From assembly GCA_900539375.1 (NCBI GenBank), contig UQBY01000010.1:1-64000 (forward strand): a stretch of DNA of 64,000 nucleotides. Reading direction: 5' to 3'. This document shows, one piece after another, positions 16,228 to 24,648 of this stretch. Numbering within the stretch: position 1 is the first letter of the stretch; the number at the start of each line of letters is the position of its first letter. A model generated the notes under the pieces. The model was not told where the DNA came from. It ran no database searches and saw only the letters and a program-made list of their open reading frames with translations. This stretch comes from an uncultured Clostridium sp. (lineage in GTDB: Bacteria; Bacillota; Clostridia; Clostridiales; Clostridiaceae). A program made the translations under genes and the position numbers.

Positions 16228-16860
16228 TTACTCTCTTGTATGTAATAAATAAATAAGTGTTGATAAGCTTTCGCTTAAATGTACATTTTCTACATTTACA
16301 TCATTTGGAACAATTAAATCTACAGGTGCAAAATTCCATATACCCTTAATGCCACCTGCAACAAGTTCATCACATACTCTTTGAGCATTTATTTTAGGAA
16401 CACAAATAATTCCAATATCTATGCTATTGCTTTTTAAATATTCTCTTAAATTGCTTTCTGCATCAATTTTAATATCTCTAATTTTTGTTCCTATAACTTT
16501 AGGATTTACATCAAAAATTCCAACAAGTTCTATTCCAAGTCTCACAAAACTTGTATAATTAGCAATAGCTTGCCCTATATTTCCTGCTCCAACCATTATA
16601 GTTTTATAATTTTGGTCAAGACCTAATATAGATACTATCTGATTGTATAATTCTCTAACATTATATCCATATCCCTGTTGTCCAAAATCTCCAAAACAAT
16701 TTAAGTCCTGTCTAATTTGTGAGGCAGTAAAACCTATTTTTTCACCTAGTTCTTTGGAAGATATTCTATCCACATCATTTTTCATTAATTCTTGAAGATA
16801 TCTATGATACTTAGGTAATCTTTTTATAACAGCCATAGAAATATTTTTTTTCTTTTCCAT
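16228..16860 (-). CDS. rex: Redox-sensing transcriptional repressor Rex
   Basis: A 210-residue NADH/NAD+ sensor. The N-terminal winged helix (about 1-80) carries the Rex signature RLPKYHRYL and SSKELGEKIGFTASQIRQDL; the Rossmann domain has VGAGNIGQAIANY and the FDVNPKVIG acid that reads the nucleotide ribose. The C-terminal swap helix ends in LSTLIYLL. Binding of NADH is known to release the repressor from DNA in this family. A Rex site lies in front of crt, 100 bp downstream, so the neighbouring butyrate operon is the obvious target. Confidence 0.96.
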   Translation of the reverse strand: MEKKKNISMAVIKRLPKYHRYLQELMKNDVDRISSKELGEKIGFTASQIRQDLNCFGDFGQQGYGYNVRELYNQIVSILGLDQNYKTIMVGAGNIGQAIANYTSFVRLGIELVGIFDVNPKVIGTKIRDIKIDAESNLREYLKSNSIDIGIICVPKINAQRVCDELVAGGIKGIWNFAPVDLIVPNDVNVENVHLSESLSTLIYLLHTRE

Positions 16861-17045
16861 ACTGTATCTCCCTTTCTTAAATAAAATCTATATTTTATTT
16901 TACCATAAAACTTTAATGATAATCTATTCCTAATTGATATAAATTTATTTCATATTTTTTATTATACTAAAAAAATATGGTAAATTTTTATGTAAAGGTA
17001 TATAATGTATACATTAACATTTTTAAAATCCGAGGGGGAGAACAT

Positions 17046-17255
17046 ATGATTAAAATTATAATGAATAGTGGGAAAGAATATGAAATTCATGATGCAGATT
17101 TAAATTCTGTACTTTTTGTTGATAAAAAATTACCTACTGGTCAAATAGTAAAGGTTTTAGGAGATGAGATAATTAGAATTCCAAAGACTAATGTTCTTAT
17201 AAGACCAACTTGCATTTCTTCATTAGAAGAAATTCCTAATACAGAAGCTTATTAA
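17046..17255 (+). CDS. Small conserved protein of unknown function (69 residues)
   Basis: A 69-residue protein starting MIKIIMNSGKEYEIHDAD. An earlier ATG at 16977 exists, but GAGGGGGAG stands 8 nt before the ATG at 17046, which is chosen. It looks like a compact beta-rich domain, with no transmembrane segment or Cys motif. I do not recognise a family with a known role; similar short proteins appear widely in clostridia. It is divergent from rex and convergent with cadA, with which it shares a terminator. Confidence 0.75.
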   Translation: MIKIIMNSGKEYEIHDADLNSVLFVDKKLPTGQIVKVLGDEIIRIPKTNVLIRPTCISSLEEIPNTEAY

Positions 17256-17274
17256 TTAAACTTTCCTGTAAATT

Positions 17275-17320
17275 AAAAAAAGTTGCCAAATAGAGAAAGT
17301 TTCTATAGGCAACTTTTTTA
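17275..17320. terminator. Bidirectional terminator between the small gene and cadA
   Basis: AAAAAAGTTGCC pairs with GGCAACTTTTTT, with an inner AGAGAAA/TTTCT stem. A-run and T-run flank both sides, so it serves both strands. Confidence 0.85.
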
Positions 17321-17334
17321 ATTTTTATAATATT

Positions 17335-19692
17335 TTAAGCTTTAAGTGCTCTCATTGAGTTTAATACTGCAAGTAATGTTACACCAACATCTGCAAAAAC
17401 TCCTTCCCATATATTAGCCAATCCTAAAGCTCCTAATGCTAAAACTATAGCTTTTATAATTAATGAAAATATTATATTTTGCCAAAGTATTTTATTAGTC
17501 TTTTTAGCTATATTTACTGCTTTTGTTAATGCAGATAAATCATCTTTCATAAGAACCACATCAGATACTTCAATAGCAGCATCTGAACCAATTCCTCCCA
17601 TAGCAACTCCAATGTCTGCTCTTGCTAAAACTGGAGCATCATTTATTCCATCTCCTACAAAAATTAATTTTCCTTTAGGTGATTTTTCTTTTAAAAGTTT
17701 TTCTAATTCTTCAACTTTTCCTTCTGGTAATAACTCTGAACAAACTTCATCTACTCCAACATTTTTTCCTACAGCCTCAGCTACTTTTTTATTATCTCCT
17801 GTTAACATTACAGTTTTCTTAATTCCTAATTTCTTTAATTCTTCTATAGCCTTTTTTGAAGTTTCTTTTATTTCGTCTGCAATTAATATATACCCTTTAT
17901 ATTCTCCATCTATAGCTACATTTACAATAGTTCCAGCTTCATCTTTTACAATACAACTTATGCCATATTGTTTCATTAGCTTATAATTTCCTAATAAAAC
18001 CTTCTTGCCTTTAATTGTAGCTTTAATTCCATTTCCTGATATTTCTTCATAGTCTTTTATTAAATTTTTATCTATAGGTTTAGAGTATGCTTTTACTATT
18101 GATTGACCTATTGGATGGTTTGAAAAACTTTCTCCCATAGCTGCAATTTCTAATAATTCTTCTTTATTTATTTCTCCTACTGGATTAATCTTTACAACAT
18201 TAAATACTCCTTTTGTTAATGTTCCTGTTTTATCAAATACTACTATTTCTGTATCTTTTATTGCTTCTAAGTAATTTCCACCCTTTACAAGTATTCCTTT
18301 TGTAGATGCTGCACCTATTCCTGCAAATAATCCTAAAGGAACTGATATTACTAATGCACATGGACAAGAAACAACTAAAAATATTAATGCTCTATAAAGC
18401 CAATCTGAAAATTCTGCTCCACTAATAACAAGTGGTGGTACTATAGCTAATATAACAGCTGCAATTACAACAACTGGTGTATAATATTTTGAGAATTTTG
18501 TTATAAACTTTTCTGTTGGTGCTTTTTTGCTTCCTGCATTTTCTACAAGGTCTAATATTCTTGAAACTGTAGATTCTCCATATTCCTTTGTTACCTTTAC
18601 TTTTAATACTCCATTAAGATTTATTGCACCAGATAATATTTCTTCTCCCTTATGAATATCTCTTGGTACTGATTCACCAGTTAATGCTGAAGTATCTAAT
18701 GAACCTTCTCCTTCTAAAACAATTCCATCTAAAGGTACTCTTTCACCAGGTTTAATTACAATAATATCATCTATTTCAACATCCTCTGGAGATACCTTTT
18801 CTTCTTTATTATTAACTAATTTATTTGCATAATCTGCTCTTATATCCATAAGAGATGATATTGATTTTCTTGATTTATTAACAGCATAGTCTTGGAACAT
18901 TTCACCTATTTTATAAAATACCATTACTGCTACTGCTTCAGTGTATTCTCCTATTGCAAAAGCTCCTATAGTTGCTAAAGTCATAAGGAAATTTTCATCA
19001 AAAAGTTCTCCATGAGCTATATTTTTAACTGCATTTACAATTACTTCCCCACCAATTAAAATATAAGATACTAAAAATAATATAAGGTTATAAGGACCAT
19101 TATCTTTCATTATTATAGCAATTACATATATAATTAATCCAGCAATAAAAGGAATATTTTCTGTTAAATCAAATCCCTTTTTTTCTTCTAAATTGCCATG
19201 ATTGTGATGGCTACTTTCTTCACTTTCATGATGGTGATGCTCTTCTTTGCAGTGGCACTTTTCTCCATGATGATGTTCATGATGGTCATGTTCTTCTCCA
19301 CAGTGACATTCTTCTCCATGATGATGTTCGTGATGGTCATGCTCTTCTCCACAGTGACATTCTTCTCCATGATGATGTTCATGATGATGTTCTTCCCCAC
19401 AATGACATTCTTCCCCATGATGGTGATGATGTTCATGATTTTCATTATGCTTTTTTCTACGTCCTGTATATTTTTCAACAATTACATCAGGTTCTAATGC
19501 TTTTACTATTTTTTTTACTTCTTCTGTAACCTTTTCTTCATCATTTTCATCTTTTAACTCTATTGTTAAAGTTCCTACTGAAAAATTTAAAACAGCTTCT
19601 TCAACTTCTTTTAATGAATCTACCTTTCTTTCTATTTTATTACCACAATTAGCACAAGTTAATCCATTAAGGTATAATTTAAATTCCTTCAT
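17335..19692 (-). CDS. cadA: P1B-type Zn2+/Cd2+/Pb2+ efflux ATPase with His-rich repeats
   Basis: This 785-residue membrane pump exports soft divalent metals. In order: an HMA domain with GLTCANC (Cys13, Cys16); a long His/Cys-rich linker (about residues 80-170) made of tandem HHGEECHCGEEH-type units; membrane helices; the actuator TGES; the CPC metal site in SCPCALVISVPL; the phosphorylation site DKTGTLTKG; the hinge GDGINDAPVLARADIGVAMG; and DVGVTLLAVLNSMRA in the last helices, typical of the Zn/Cd/Pb class. It follows cadC by 18 bp and should be induced by the metal it exports. The repeat is nearly identical at DNA level, which suggests recent expansion. Confidence 0.93.
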   Translation of the reverse strand: MKEFKLYLNGLTCANCGNKIERKVDSLKEVEEAVLNFSVGTLTIELKDENDEEKVTEEVKKIVKALEPDVIVEKYTGRRKKHNENHEHHHHHGEECHCGEEHHHEHHHGEECHCGEEHDHHEHHHGEECHCGEEHDHHEHHHGEKCHCKEEHHHHESEESSHHNHGNLEEKKGFDLTENIPFIAGLIIYVIAIIMKDNGPYNLILFLVSYILIGGEVIVNAVKNIAHGELFDENFLMTLATIGAFAIGEYTEAVAVMVFYKIGEMFQDYAVNKSRKSISSLMDIRADYANKLVNNKEEKVSPEDVEIDDIIVIKPGERVPLDGIVLEGEGSLDTSALTGESVPRDIHKGEEILSGAINLNGVLKVKVTKEYGESTVSRILDLVENAGSKKAPTEKFITKFSKYYTPVVVIAAVILAIVPPLVISGAEFSDWLYRALIFLVVSCPCALVISVPLGLFAGIGAASTKGILVKGGNYLEAIKDTEIVVFDKTGTLTKGVFNVVKINPVGEINKEELLEIAAMGESFSNHPIGQSIVKAYSKPIDKNLIKDYEEISGNGIKATIKGKKVLLGNYKLMKQYGISCIVKDEAGTIVNVAIDGEYKGYILIADEIKETSKKAIEELKKLGIKKTVMLTGDNKKVAEAVGKNVGVDEVCSELLPEGKVEELEKLLKEKSPKGKLIFVGDGINDAPVLARADIGVAMGGIGSDAAIEVSDVVLMKDDLSALTKAVNIAKKTNKILWQNIIFSLIIKAIVLALGALGLANIWEGVFADVGVTLLAVLNSMRALKA
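19211..19440. repeat. Coding minisatellite (48-51 bp units) in the cadA His-rich linker
   Basis: At least three near-identical units begin at about 19260, 19311 and 19362, each reading on the plus strand CTTCTCCATGATGATGTT and ending CCACAGTGACATT or one-base variants, with diverged partial units at both ends. The unit length is a multiple of three, so copy number can change without breaking the frame. Each unit adds about six to seven His and two Cys. Confidence 0.85.
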
Positions 19693-19709
19693 TTTAAATT
19701 CCCCCTTTC

Positions 19710-20072
19710 TTATTCTGTAACATGTCTTAATCCTTCATCAAAAACATGTTTAACATGTTCATCATCTAGTGAATAATAAATTACTTTTCCATCTCTTCTA
19801 TACTTAACAAGTCTTGCAGATTTTAATGTTTTTAATTGATGTGAAATTGCAGATTGACTTACATTAAGTAATGCTGCTAAATCACATACACACATTTCAG
19901 ATTCAAAAAGAGCACAAATAATTTTTATTCTAGTTGAATCTCCAAAAACTTTAAAAAATTCTGCTAAATCATAAAGAATTTCATCTTTCGGAAGAGTCTT
20001 TTTAACTTTTTCAACTATATCATTATGAATAATATTGCAACTACATTTTTCTATTATATTTTCATCATCCAT
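19710..20072 (-). CDS. cadC: ArsR/SmtB-family metal-responsive repressor
   Basis: A 120-residue winged-helix repressor. It has an N-terminal CxC (KCSCN), the helix-4 metal box SEMCVCDLAALL (ELCVCDL type), the recognition helix QSAISHQLKTL, and a helix-5 set DDEHVKHVFDEGLRH, so it can form both the Cys-rich alpha-3N site of CadC and the His/Asp alpha-5 site. That fits Cd/Pb/Zn sensing. It is the first gene of cadC-cadA, with GGGAGG before its ATG and its operator overlapping the transcription start, so it should repress its own operon. Confidence 0.9.
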   Translation of the reverse strand: MDDENIIEKCSCNIIHNDIVEKVKKTLPKDEILYDLAEFFKVFGDSTRIKIICALFESEMCVCDLAALLNVSQSAISHQLKTLKSARLVKYRRDGKVIYYSLDDEHVKHVFDEGLRHVTE

Positions 20073-20088
20073 TTTAGTTCCTCCCTAC

Positions 20089-20108
20089 ATATGAGCATTT
20101 GTTCATTT
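20089..20108. promoter_or_regulatory. ArsR/SmtB-type operator of cadC-cadA
   Basis: ATGAGCA-TT-TGTTCAT (20091-20106) is the ATGAACA-N2-TGTTCAT palindrome of this repressor family with one mismatch. It lies between the -10 and the cadC ribosome site. Confidence 0.85.
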
Positions 20109-20117
20109 ATTAATTAA

Positions 20118-20146
20118 ATTATATTCTTCATTTTTCTATTTGTCAA
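20118..20146 (-). promoter_or_regulatory. cadC-cadA promoter
   Basis: Minus strand TTGACA (20141-20146), a 17-bp spacer and TATAAT (20118-20123): a full consensus promoter, kept in check by the operator just downstream. Confidence 0.9.
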
Positions 20147-20205
20147 TAATATTTACCATTTGGCTTTAATTTATGCACAATTATCATTTAACAAAAAATT
20201 GGAAT

Positions 20206-20258
20206 AAAAAAAGATTTGCAAAAAGTGAATAAAAATCACCTTTAGCAAATCTTTTTAT
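20206..20258 (-). terminator. Terminator after the phospholipase-like gene
   Basis: Minus strand AAAAAGATTTGC pairs with GCAAATCTTTTT, with an inner GGTGA/TCACT stem; U's follow. Confidence 0.85.
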
Positions 20259-20268
20259 AGTTCTTGTT

Positions 20269-20856
20269 TTAATAAGCAGCAACAACCTTTTGTGATGCAT
20301 ACTCATTAATATAAACTTCATTTAAAACCATATTTATAACACTATTACATATAAAGAATGAATATTCTAGGTCATTTCTAAAAGATTCTCCTTTTTCATA
20401 TTGTCTTTGATGAGCAACTATAAATTCTTCTAAATCCTCTAAACTTAAATTACTATCTATATAAGATTTGAATTTGTAAAGCTTTGCGAACTTTGCTAAA
20501 TTTTTTTCATAAACAACATGTTTTTTCATAGAATGTTTAAATTCCCATCTTTGATTGTGAGGTACACAAAAGAAATCACATAGGAAATGACAAACCACAC
20601 CTAATTCTTCACTAAACTTCTTCTTACCAAAACTATAATAAATATCTCCTACTGATAAACTTGCAAGTTCTTTTATTTTGTCTAAAATCATAGTGATACT
20701 TTCATCATAATAATGCTTTTTAAACTTATATTTTGAAGCACAGTCTGGTTTTATATTCCCCCATATAAATCTTCTTCTGTTTATTAAATAAATCTTTTTT
20801 CCATTTGCTTGTCTTAAAATATTGTTTGCTAATATTATATGTGTATCAATAAGCAA
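20269..20856 (-). CDS. Zinc-dependent phospholipase C-like family protein
   Basis: A 195-residue protein with the layout of the zinc-dependent phospholipase C/S1-P1 nuclease-like group: DTHIILANNIL at the start, WGNIKPDCASKYKFKKHYYDES, and GVVCHFLCDFFCVPHN, where the His/Asp residues are placed to bind zinc. It lacks a signal peptide and the C-terminal PLAT domain of the alpha-toxin, so it should be cytoplasmic and is not an evident toxin. It starts with TTG behind AAGGAAATG. It stands alone between a terminator and manC. Function beyond a likely metal-dependent hydrolase is unknown. Confidence 0.75.
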   Translation of the reverse strand: MLIDTHIILANNILRQANGKKIYLINRRRFIWGNIKPDCASKYKFKKHYYDESITMILDKIKELASLSVGDIYYSFGKKKFSEELGVVCHFLCDFFCVPHNQRWEFKHSMKKHVVYEKNLAKFAKLYKFKSYIDSNLSLEDLEEFIVAHQRQYEKGESFRNDLEYSFFICNSVINMVLNEVYINEYASQKVVAAY

Positions 20857-20929
20857 TTTATCATTTCCTTTCTTACATCATTACTATTTAGGTTTATTAT
20901 ATAACTTTCTCTTAAAATTTTCTACATCT

Positions 20930-21997
20930 CTATAAAAATTTTACATAATCTTTTTTATTCTCTATTTCATTTATTAAATGTTTAATTTCTTGTTCTCTAT
21001 TTTTATCTGCTATTAATATTACATCCCCTGCATCAACAATAACTAAATCCTTTACTCCAAAACCTACTATTAAATTCTTTTTTCCAAAAACAGAACAATT
21101 TTCACATTCTTCTAAATACACATTTTCTGATACTCTATTACTATTTTCTTCATTTAAAAACTTACTTAAAGCTGTAAAACTTCCTATGTCGTCCCATAGA
21201 AAATTGCATTTTACAACATAAGCCTTTCTTGTTTTTTGCATTATTCCAAAGTCTATTGATATTCCTTCTATCTTTCTATACTCTTCTTTTATAACTTTTT
21301 CCTCATCCTCTTCTCCTATATATTTATATATTTCCATTAAAGATGAATGCATTTTAGGAAGATACTTTTCAATTTCTCTAAGAATTACATCAGCTCTAAA
21401 AACAAATATTCCTGAATTCCATAAATAAGTTCCTTTTTGAAGAAAATCCTTTGCAACTTCTATATTAGGTTTCTCAGTAAAACGCTCTACTTTATAAGTT
21501 GCAATATTTCCATTTACCCTCTCTCCCATTTGAATATAACCATAACCTGTTTCTGGTCTTTTAGGTTCTATTCCAAGAGTTACAACACCTCTTCTTTTAT
21601 TTGCAATATCCACTGCTTGTTTTAGAGTATCTAAATATTCCTTTTCACCATAAATATAATGGTCTGAAGGAAGAACAACCATTACAGCATTTGCATCTGC
21701 CTTTAAAAGCTTTATAGCAGAAAGACCTATACATGTAGCAGTTTCTTTATTTTGTGGTTCAATAAATATATTCTTTTTCATTTCTTCATCTATTTCTTCT
21801 TTTATCTTTTTTTCATAATCTTTATTGGTAACTATATATATTCTTTCCTTTGCCACCAAATTTGAAACTCTATCTATTGTATTTAGCAAAAGACTTTTGT
21901 CATTTAATATTTTTAAAAATTGCTTTGGTTCTTTAGCTCTTGATAATGGATAAAGCCTACTGCCCTTTCCTCCTGCTAATATAAGACCATATATCAA
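20930..21997 (-). CDS. manC: Mannose-1-phosphate guanylyltransferase
   Basis: It makes GDP-mannose from GTP and mannose-1-phosphate for glycan synthesis. The nucleotidyltransferase signature GLILAGGKGSRLYPLSR and the LPSDHYIYG and RFTEKPN motifs are present. At 355 residues it lacks the C-terminal isomerase domain of bifunctional enzymes. The start is a TTG behind TTGGAG. No other sugar gene lies beside it, so the glycan it serves cannot be inferred here. Confidence 0.88.
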   Translation of the reverse strand: MIYGLILAGGKGSRLYPLSRAKEPKQFLKILNDKSLLLNTIDRVSNLVAKERIYIVTNKDYEKKIKEEIDEEMKKNIFIEPQNKETATCIGLSAIKLLKADANAVMVVLPSDHYIYGEKEYLDTLKQAVDIANKRRGVVTLGIEPKRPETGYGYIQMGERVNGNIATYKVERFTEKPNIEVAKDFLQKGTYLWNSGIFVFRADVILREIEKYLPKMHSSLMEIYKYIGEEDEEKVIKEEYRKIEGISIDFGIMQKTRKAYVVKCNFLWDDIGSFTALSKFLNEENSNRVSENVYLEECENCSVFGKKNLIVGFGVKDLVIVDAGDVILIADKNREQEIKHLINEIENKKDYVKFL

Positions 21998-22094
21998 TTA
22001 AATTCAACTCCAATAAATTATCTCATTTATTATATGTAAGTTTTTTATTTTTGATAAAAATAATACTTCTTTTAATATTATTAATTATTATAGA

Positions 22095-22128
22095 ACAAAA
22101 AAGGAGCACTCATAACAGTGCTCCTAAA
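22095..22128 (-). terminator. Terminator after patA
   Basis: Minus strand AGGAGCACT pairs with AGTGCTCCT and TTTTTTG follows. Confidence 0.88.
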
Positions 22129-22143
22129 CAAAATCAATTAGTT

Positions 22144-23499
22144 TTATAGTGAGAATTCTTCTTTTGTATCAGTAAGTGCTGCATCCATTCTTTCTATTAC
22201 TTGTGTCATTTCTTCTTCAGTAATAACTGCTGCTGGTTCAAATCTAATACATTTTGCATTAACAAGTGTTCCTGCTGTCATTACCCCTCTTGAAAATAAT
22301 CCTTTAGCTACTGAATATCCTACATCTGATGTACAAAATTCTACAGCAAGCATTAATCCCTCTCCTCTTACATCATCTATAACAGTAGGATATTTTTCCT
22401 TTAACCCAACCAATTTAGATTTTAAGAACTTTCCTTTTTCTTTACACATTCCAGGAACATCATTCTCTAGCATATATTTTATAGTTGCTATTGCTGCTGA
22501 ACAACATACTGGATTACCACCAAATGTTGGAGAACCTAGTAACCATGGATTATCTACTAAATCTTGAGTCCACATATGAGGTCTACATATAATTCCTGTA
22601 ATAGGCATTATACCACCACCAAATGCTTTACCAAAGGTCATAATATCTGGAGTTACTCCTTCTGCTTCACATCTCCACATAGTTCCTGTTCTTCCCATAC
22701 CAGTTTGAACTTCATCAAATATTAATGCTACACCCGTTTCATTACATATCTCTCTTACTTTAGTTAAATATCCTTCTGGTGGAACTATAACTCCAGCTTC
22801 TCCTTGAATAGGCTCTATTATTACTGCTGCTACTTTTTCTCCTACAGCTTGAAGATTTATTATTGCTTTTCTCATATCTTCTGCATTACCATATTCAACA
22901 TGTTGAACTTGTTGAACCATTGGAGTATAAGGAACACGATAAGTATCCTTTCCACCCATTGATATAGCACCCATTGATTTACCATGGAAAGCTCCAACTG
23001 TTGATATATACCATCTTCCACCTGTTGCTATTCTTGCAAGCTTTAATGCCATTTCTACAGCTTCAGCACCACCATTAGTGAAAAAACAATATTGTAAATC
23101 TCCTGGGGTTATATCAGCAACTGCCTTTGCTAAATACCCTCTTAATGGATCTAATAATTCTTGTGAATGTAATGCTTGGTGATCTAATTGAGCTTTTACA
23201 GTATCTAATATTTCATCATTTCTATGTCCACAAGTATATATACCAAATCCACCTAAACAATCAATAAACTTTTCACCATATAATCCTTCACAAGTTGAAC
23301 CTTTATCTTTCCATTCAACTACTGCTGCATTAGTTGAAACTGATTTTCTATATTTTAGCCATCCAGGACTTACATAATTATCAAAATAGTTAACTGTATC
23401 TTTTGTTATCTTCTCTTTTTGTGTATCTGATAAATCATCACTTTTTATAAATTTTATTACTTCTTCCAATTCCTTTAGAGTTTCTTCTTTCTTTGTCAT
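22144..23499 (-). CDS. patA: Putrescine aminotransferase (class III, PLP)
   Basis: A 451-residue aminotransferase close in sequence to E. coli YgjG/PatA, which transfers the amino group of putrescine to 2-oxoglutarate, giving 4-aminobutyraldehyde (1-pyrroline). Shared marks are PGWLKYRKSV, FIDCLGGFGIYTCGHRN, HSQELLDPLRGYLAK, FDEVQTGMGRTG and the PLP-lysine segment TFGKAFGGG. The frame opens at 23526, but AGGAGG fits the ATG at 23499. Context strengthens the call: an aldehyde dehydrogenase and a polyamine transporter follow across a LuxR-type regulator. The leader holds a stem-loop. Confidence 0.88.
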   Translation of the reverse strand: MTKKEETLKELEEVIKFIKSDDLSDTQKEKITKDTVNYFDNYVSPGWLKYRKSVSTNAAVVEWKDKGSTCEGLYGEKFIDCLGGFGIYTCGHRNDEILDTVKAQLDHQALHSQELLDPLRGYLAKAVADITPGDLQYCFFTNGGAEAVEMALKLARIATGGRWYISTVGAFHGKSMGAISMGGKDTYRVPYTPMVQQVQHVEYGNAEDMRKAIINLQAVGEKVAAVIIEPIQGEAGVIVPPEGYLTKVREICNETGVALIFDEVQTGMGRTGTMWRCEAEGVTPDIMTFGKAFGGGIMPITGIICRPHMWTQDLVDNPWLLGSPTFGGNPVCCSAAIATIKYMLENDVPGMCKEKGKFLKSKLVGLKEKYPTVIDDVRGEGLMLAVEFCTSDVGYSVAKGLFSRGVMTAGTLVNAKCIRFEPAAVITEEEMTQVIERMDAALTDTKEEFSL

Positions 23500-23551
23500 A
23501 ATACTCATCCTCCTCTTAATAAGCAATAAATTTTAAAGTAAATAAAATAAA

Positions 23552-23588
23552 GACGCATTTTCTTTTTCCTAAAGAAAATACGTCTTTG
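23552..23588 (-). other. Stem-loop in the patA leader
   Basis: Minus strand AAAGACG-ATTTTCTTT pairs with AAAGAAAAT-CGTCTTT and is followed by ATTTTATTTAC. It has the shape of a weak terminator inside the 5' region of patA, so it could act as an attenuator; no upstream minus-strand gene needs ending here. Confidence 0.5.
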
Positions 23589-23694
23589 TACCTAAAACTT
23601 ATTTTGTTTTTTTCTATGTTTTAATTATACCTCTCCTCTCATATATTAACAATTACCCAAAAATATAGTTGTTGCGTTATTTTTTAAGTATACC

Positions 23695-23735
23695 TACTAC
23701 TTTAGGAGTAGTTTACTCCTTGGAAACTACTTATT
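23695..23735. promoter_or_regulatory. Candidate operator between patA and the LuxR-type gene
   Basis: Two overlapping palindromes: GGAGTAGTTTACTCC (23705-23719) and GTAGTTT...AAACTAC, plus TACTACTTTA at 23695-23704. The last is nearly the TACTACTTTTA unit repeated upstream of the P-II/pot operon. Confidence 0.5.
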
Positions 23736-23788
23736 ACCTATACTTTTTCACTTTATTATGATAAAATTAAACTTAAGGAGGTGATATT

Positions 23789-24574
23789 TTGCAGGATAAT
23801 ACTTTTCTTGTTATAAACAACTTAATTTACCACATATATACTACAGAAGATTTCACTAATATGAAAAAAAGTTTCTTAAATATGATAAAAATAATTATTC
23901 CTAATACATTTTCTAGCATTTTAATGGCTGATTATTCCGATTCTGACTCTTTATTGTGTAATCCCTTATGTTATCCAGAATCCTATACTAAAATGGAAGA
24001 ATTATATTTATCAATAGAAACTGAAGACCAAACAAGATGGCTTGCTTTATGTAACCATTCAGCACTAGTACGTGAAAGTGAATTAGTTAGTGAAGAAGAT
24101 TTTCTAAATAGTTCTGTTTATACTAAATGCTATAAGCCTAATAACATCTATTATTCTATGCAACTTCATTTGAGCTATAATAATACTTTCCTTGGAGTTA
24201 TCTCTTTATACCGTTCAAAAGAACAAGGCGATTTTAATGATGAAGAAATGTTTATAATGAAAGGATTTATAGACCATTTAACTTATAGATTTTATCAAAA
24301 CTACATAGAAAAAAATCTACCACCTAATAATTCTAATAATTCTAAAACTAACATCCCATATCTCCATACAGAATTAGCTTTAAAATATGCTTTAACTTCT
24401 AGAGAAACTGAAGTTTTAGCACTCATTCTTAATAATGAAGATAATGAAGATATAGCTGATAAATTATGTATAAGTAGCTTCACACTCAAGAAACACTTGC
24501 AAAATATTTATCGTAAATTTGATGTTAATTCTCGTTGGACATTAATTCAAAAATGTATTCATCATGAAAAATAA
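23789..24574 (+). CDS. LuxR-family transcriptional regulator
   Basis: A 261-residue regulator. The C-terminus (about 198-258) is a LuxR/NarL-type helix-turn-helix: LTSRETEVLALI, DIADKLCISSFTLKKHLQNIYRKFDV. The first 180 residues look like a GAF/PAS-like sensing domain rather than a receiver; no phospho-accepting receiver pattern is seen, so it probably senses a small ligand. The start is TTG with AAGGAGGTGA in ideal position. It is divergent from patA and convergent with the aldehyde dehydrogenase, so it is the natural candidate regulator of the polyamine genes. That role is inference. Confidence 0.82.
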   Translation: MQDNTFLVINNLIYHIYTTEDFTNMKKSFLNMIKIIIPNTFSSILMADYSDSDSLLCNPLCYPESYTKMEELYLSIETEDQTRWLALCNHSALVRESELVSEEDFLNSSVYTKCYKPNNIYYSMQLHLSYNNTFLGVISLYRSKEQGDFNDEEMFIMKGFIDHLTYRFYQNYIEKNLPPNNSNNSKTNIPYLHTELALKYALTSRETEVLALILNNEDNEDIADKLCISSFTLKKHLQNIYRKFDVNSRWTLIQKCIHHEK

Positions 24575-24628
24575 AAAAGCAATAATATTTGTATATAGCA
24601 TACAAATATTATTGCTTTTATTTTTTAA
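24572..24628. terminator. Bidirectional terminator between the LuxR-type gene and the aldehyde dehydrogenase
   Basis: AAAGCAATAATATTTGTAT pairs exactly with ATACAAATATTATTGCTTT; T-runs occur on both sides. Confidence 0.9.
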
Positions 24629-24648
24629 TATCTATTTAATAAAGAATT

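Noticed and set aside
19198..19497. Open frames on the plus strand and in another minus frame across the cadA His-rich repeat
   Set aside because: They are by-products of the 48-51 bp coding repeat; their Met/Phe-rich or Ile/Met/Lys-rich translations have no ribosome site and lie inside a clear P-type ATPase frame.
20269..20856. Alpha-toxin-type secreted phospholipase C
   Set aside because: Half the length, with no signal peptide and no C-terminal PLAT/C2-like domain.
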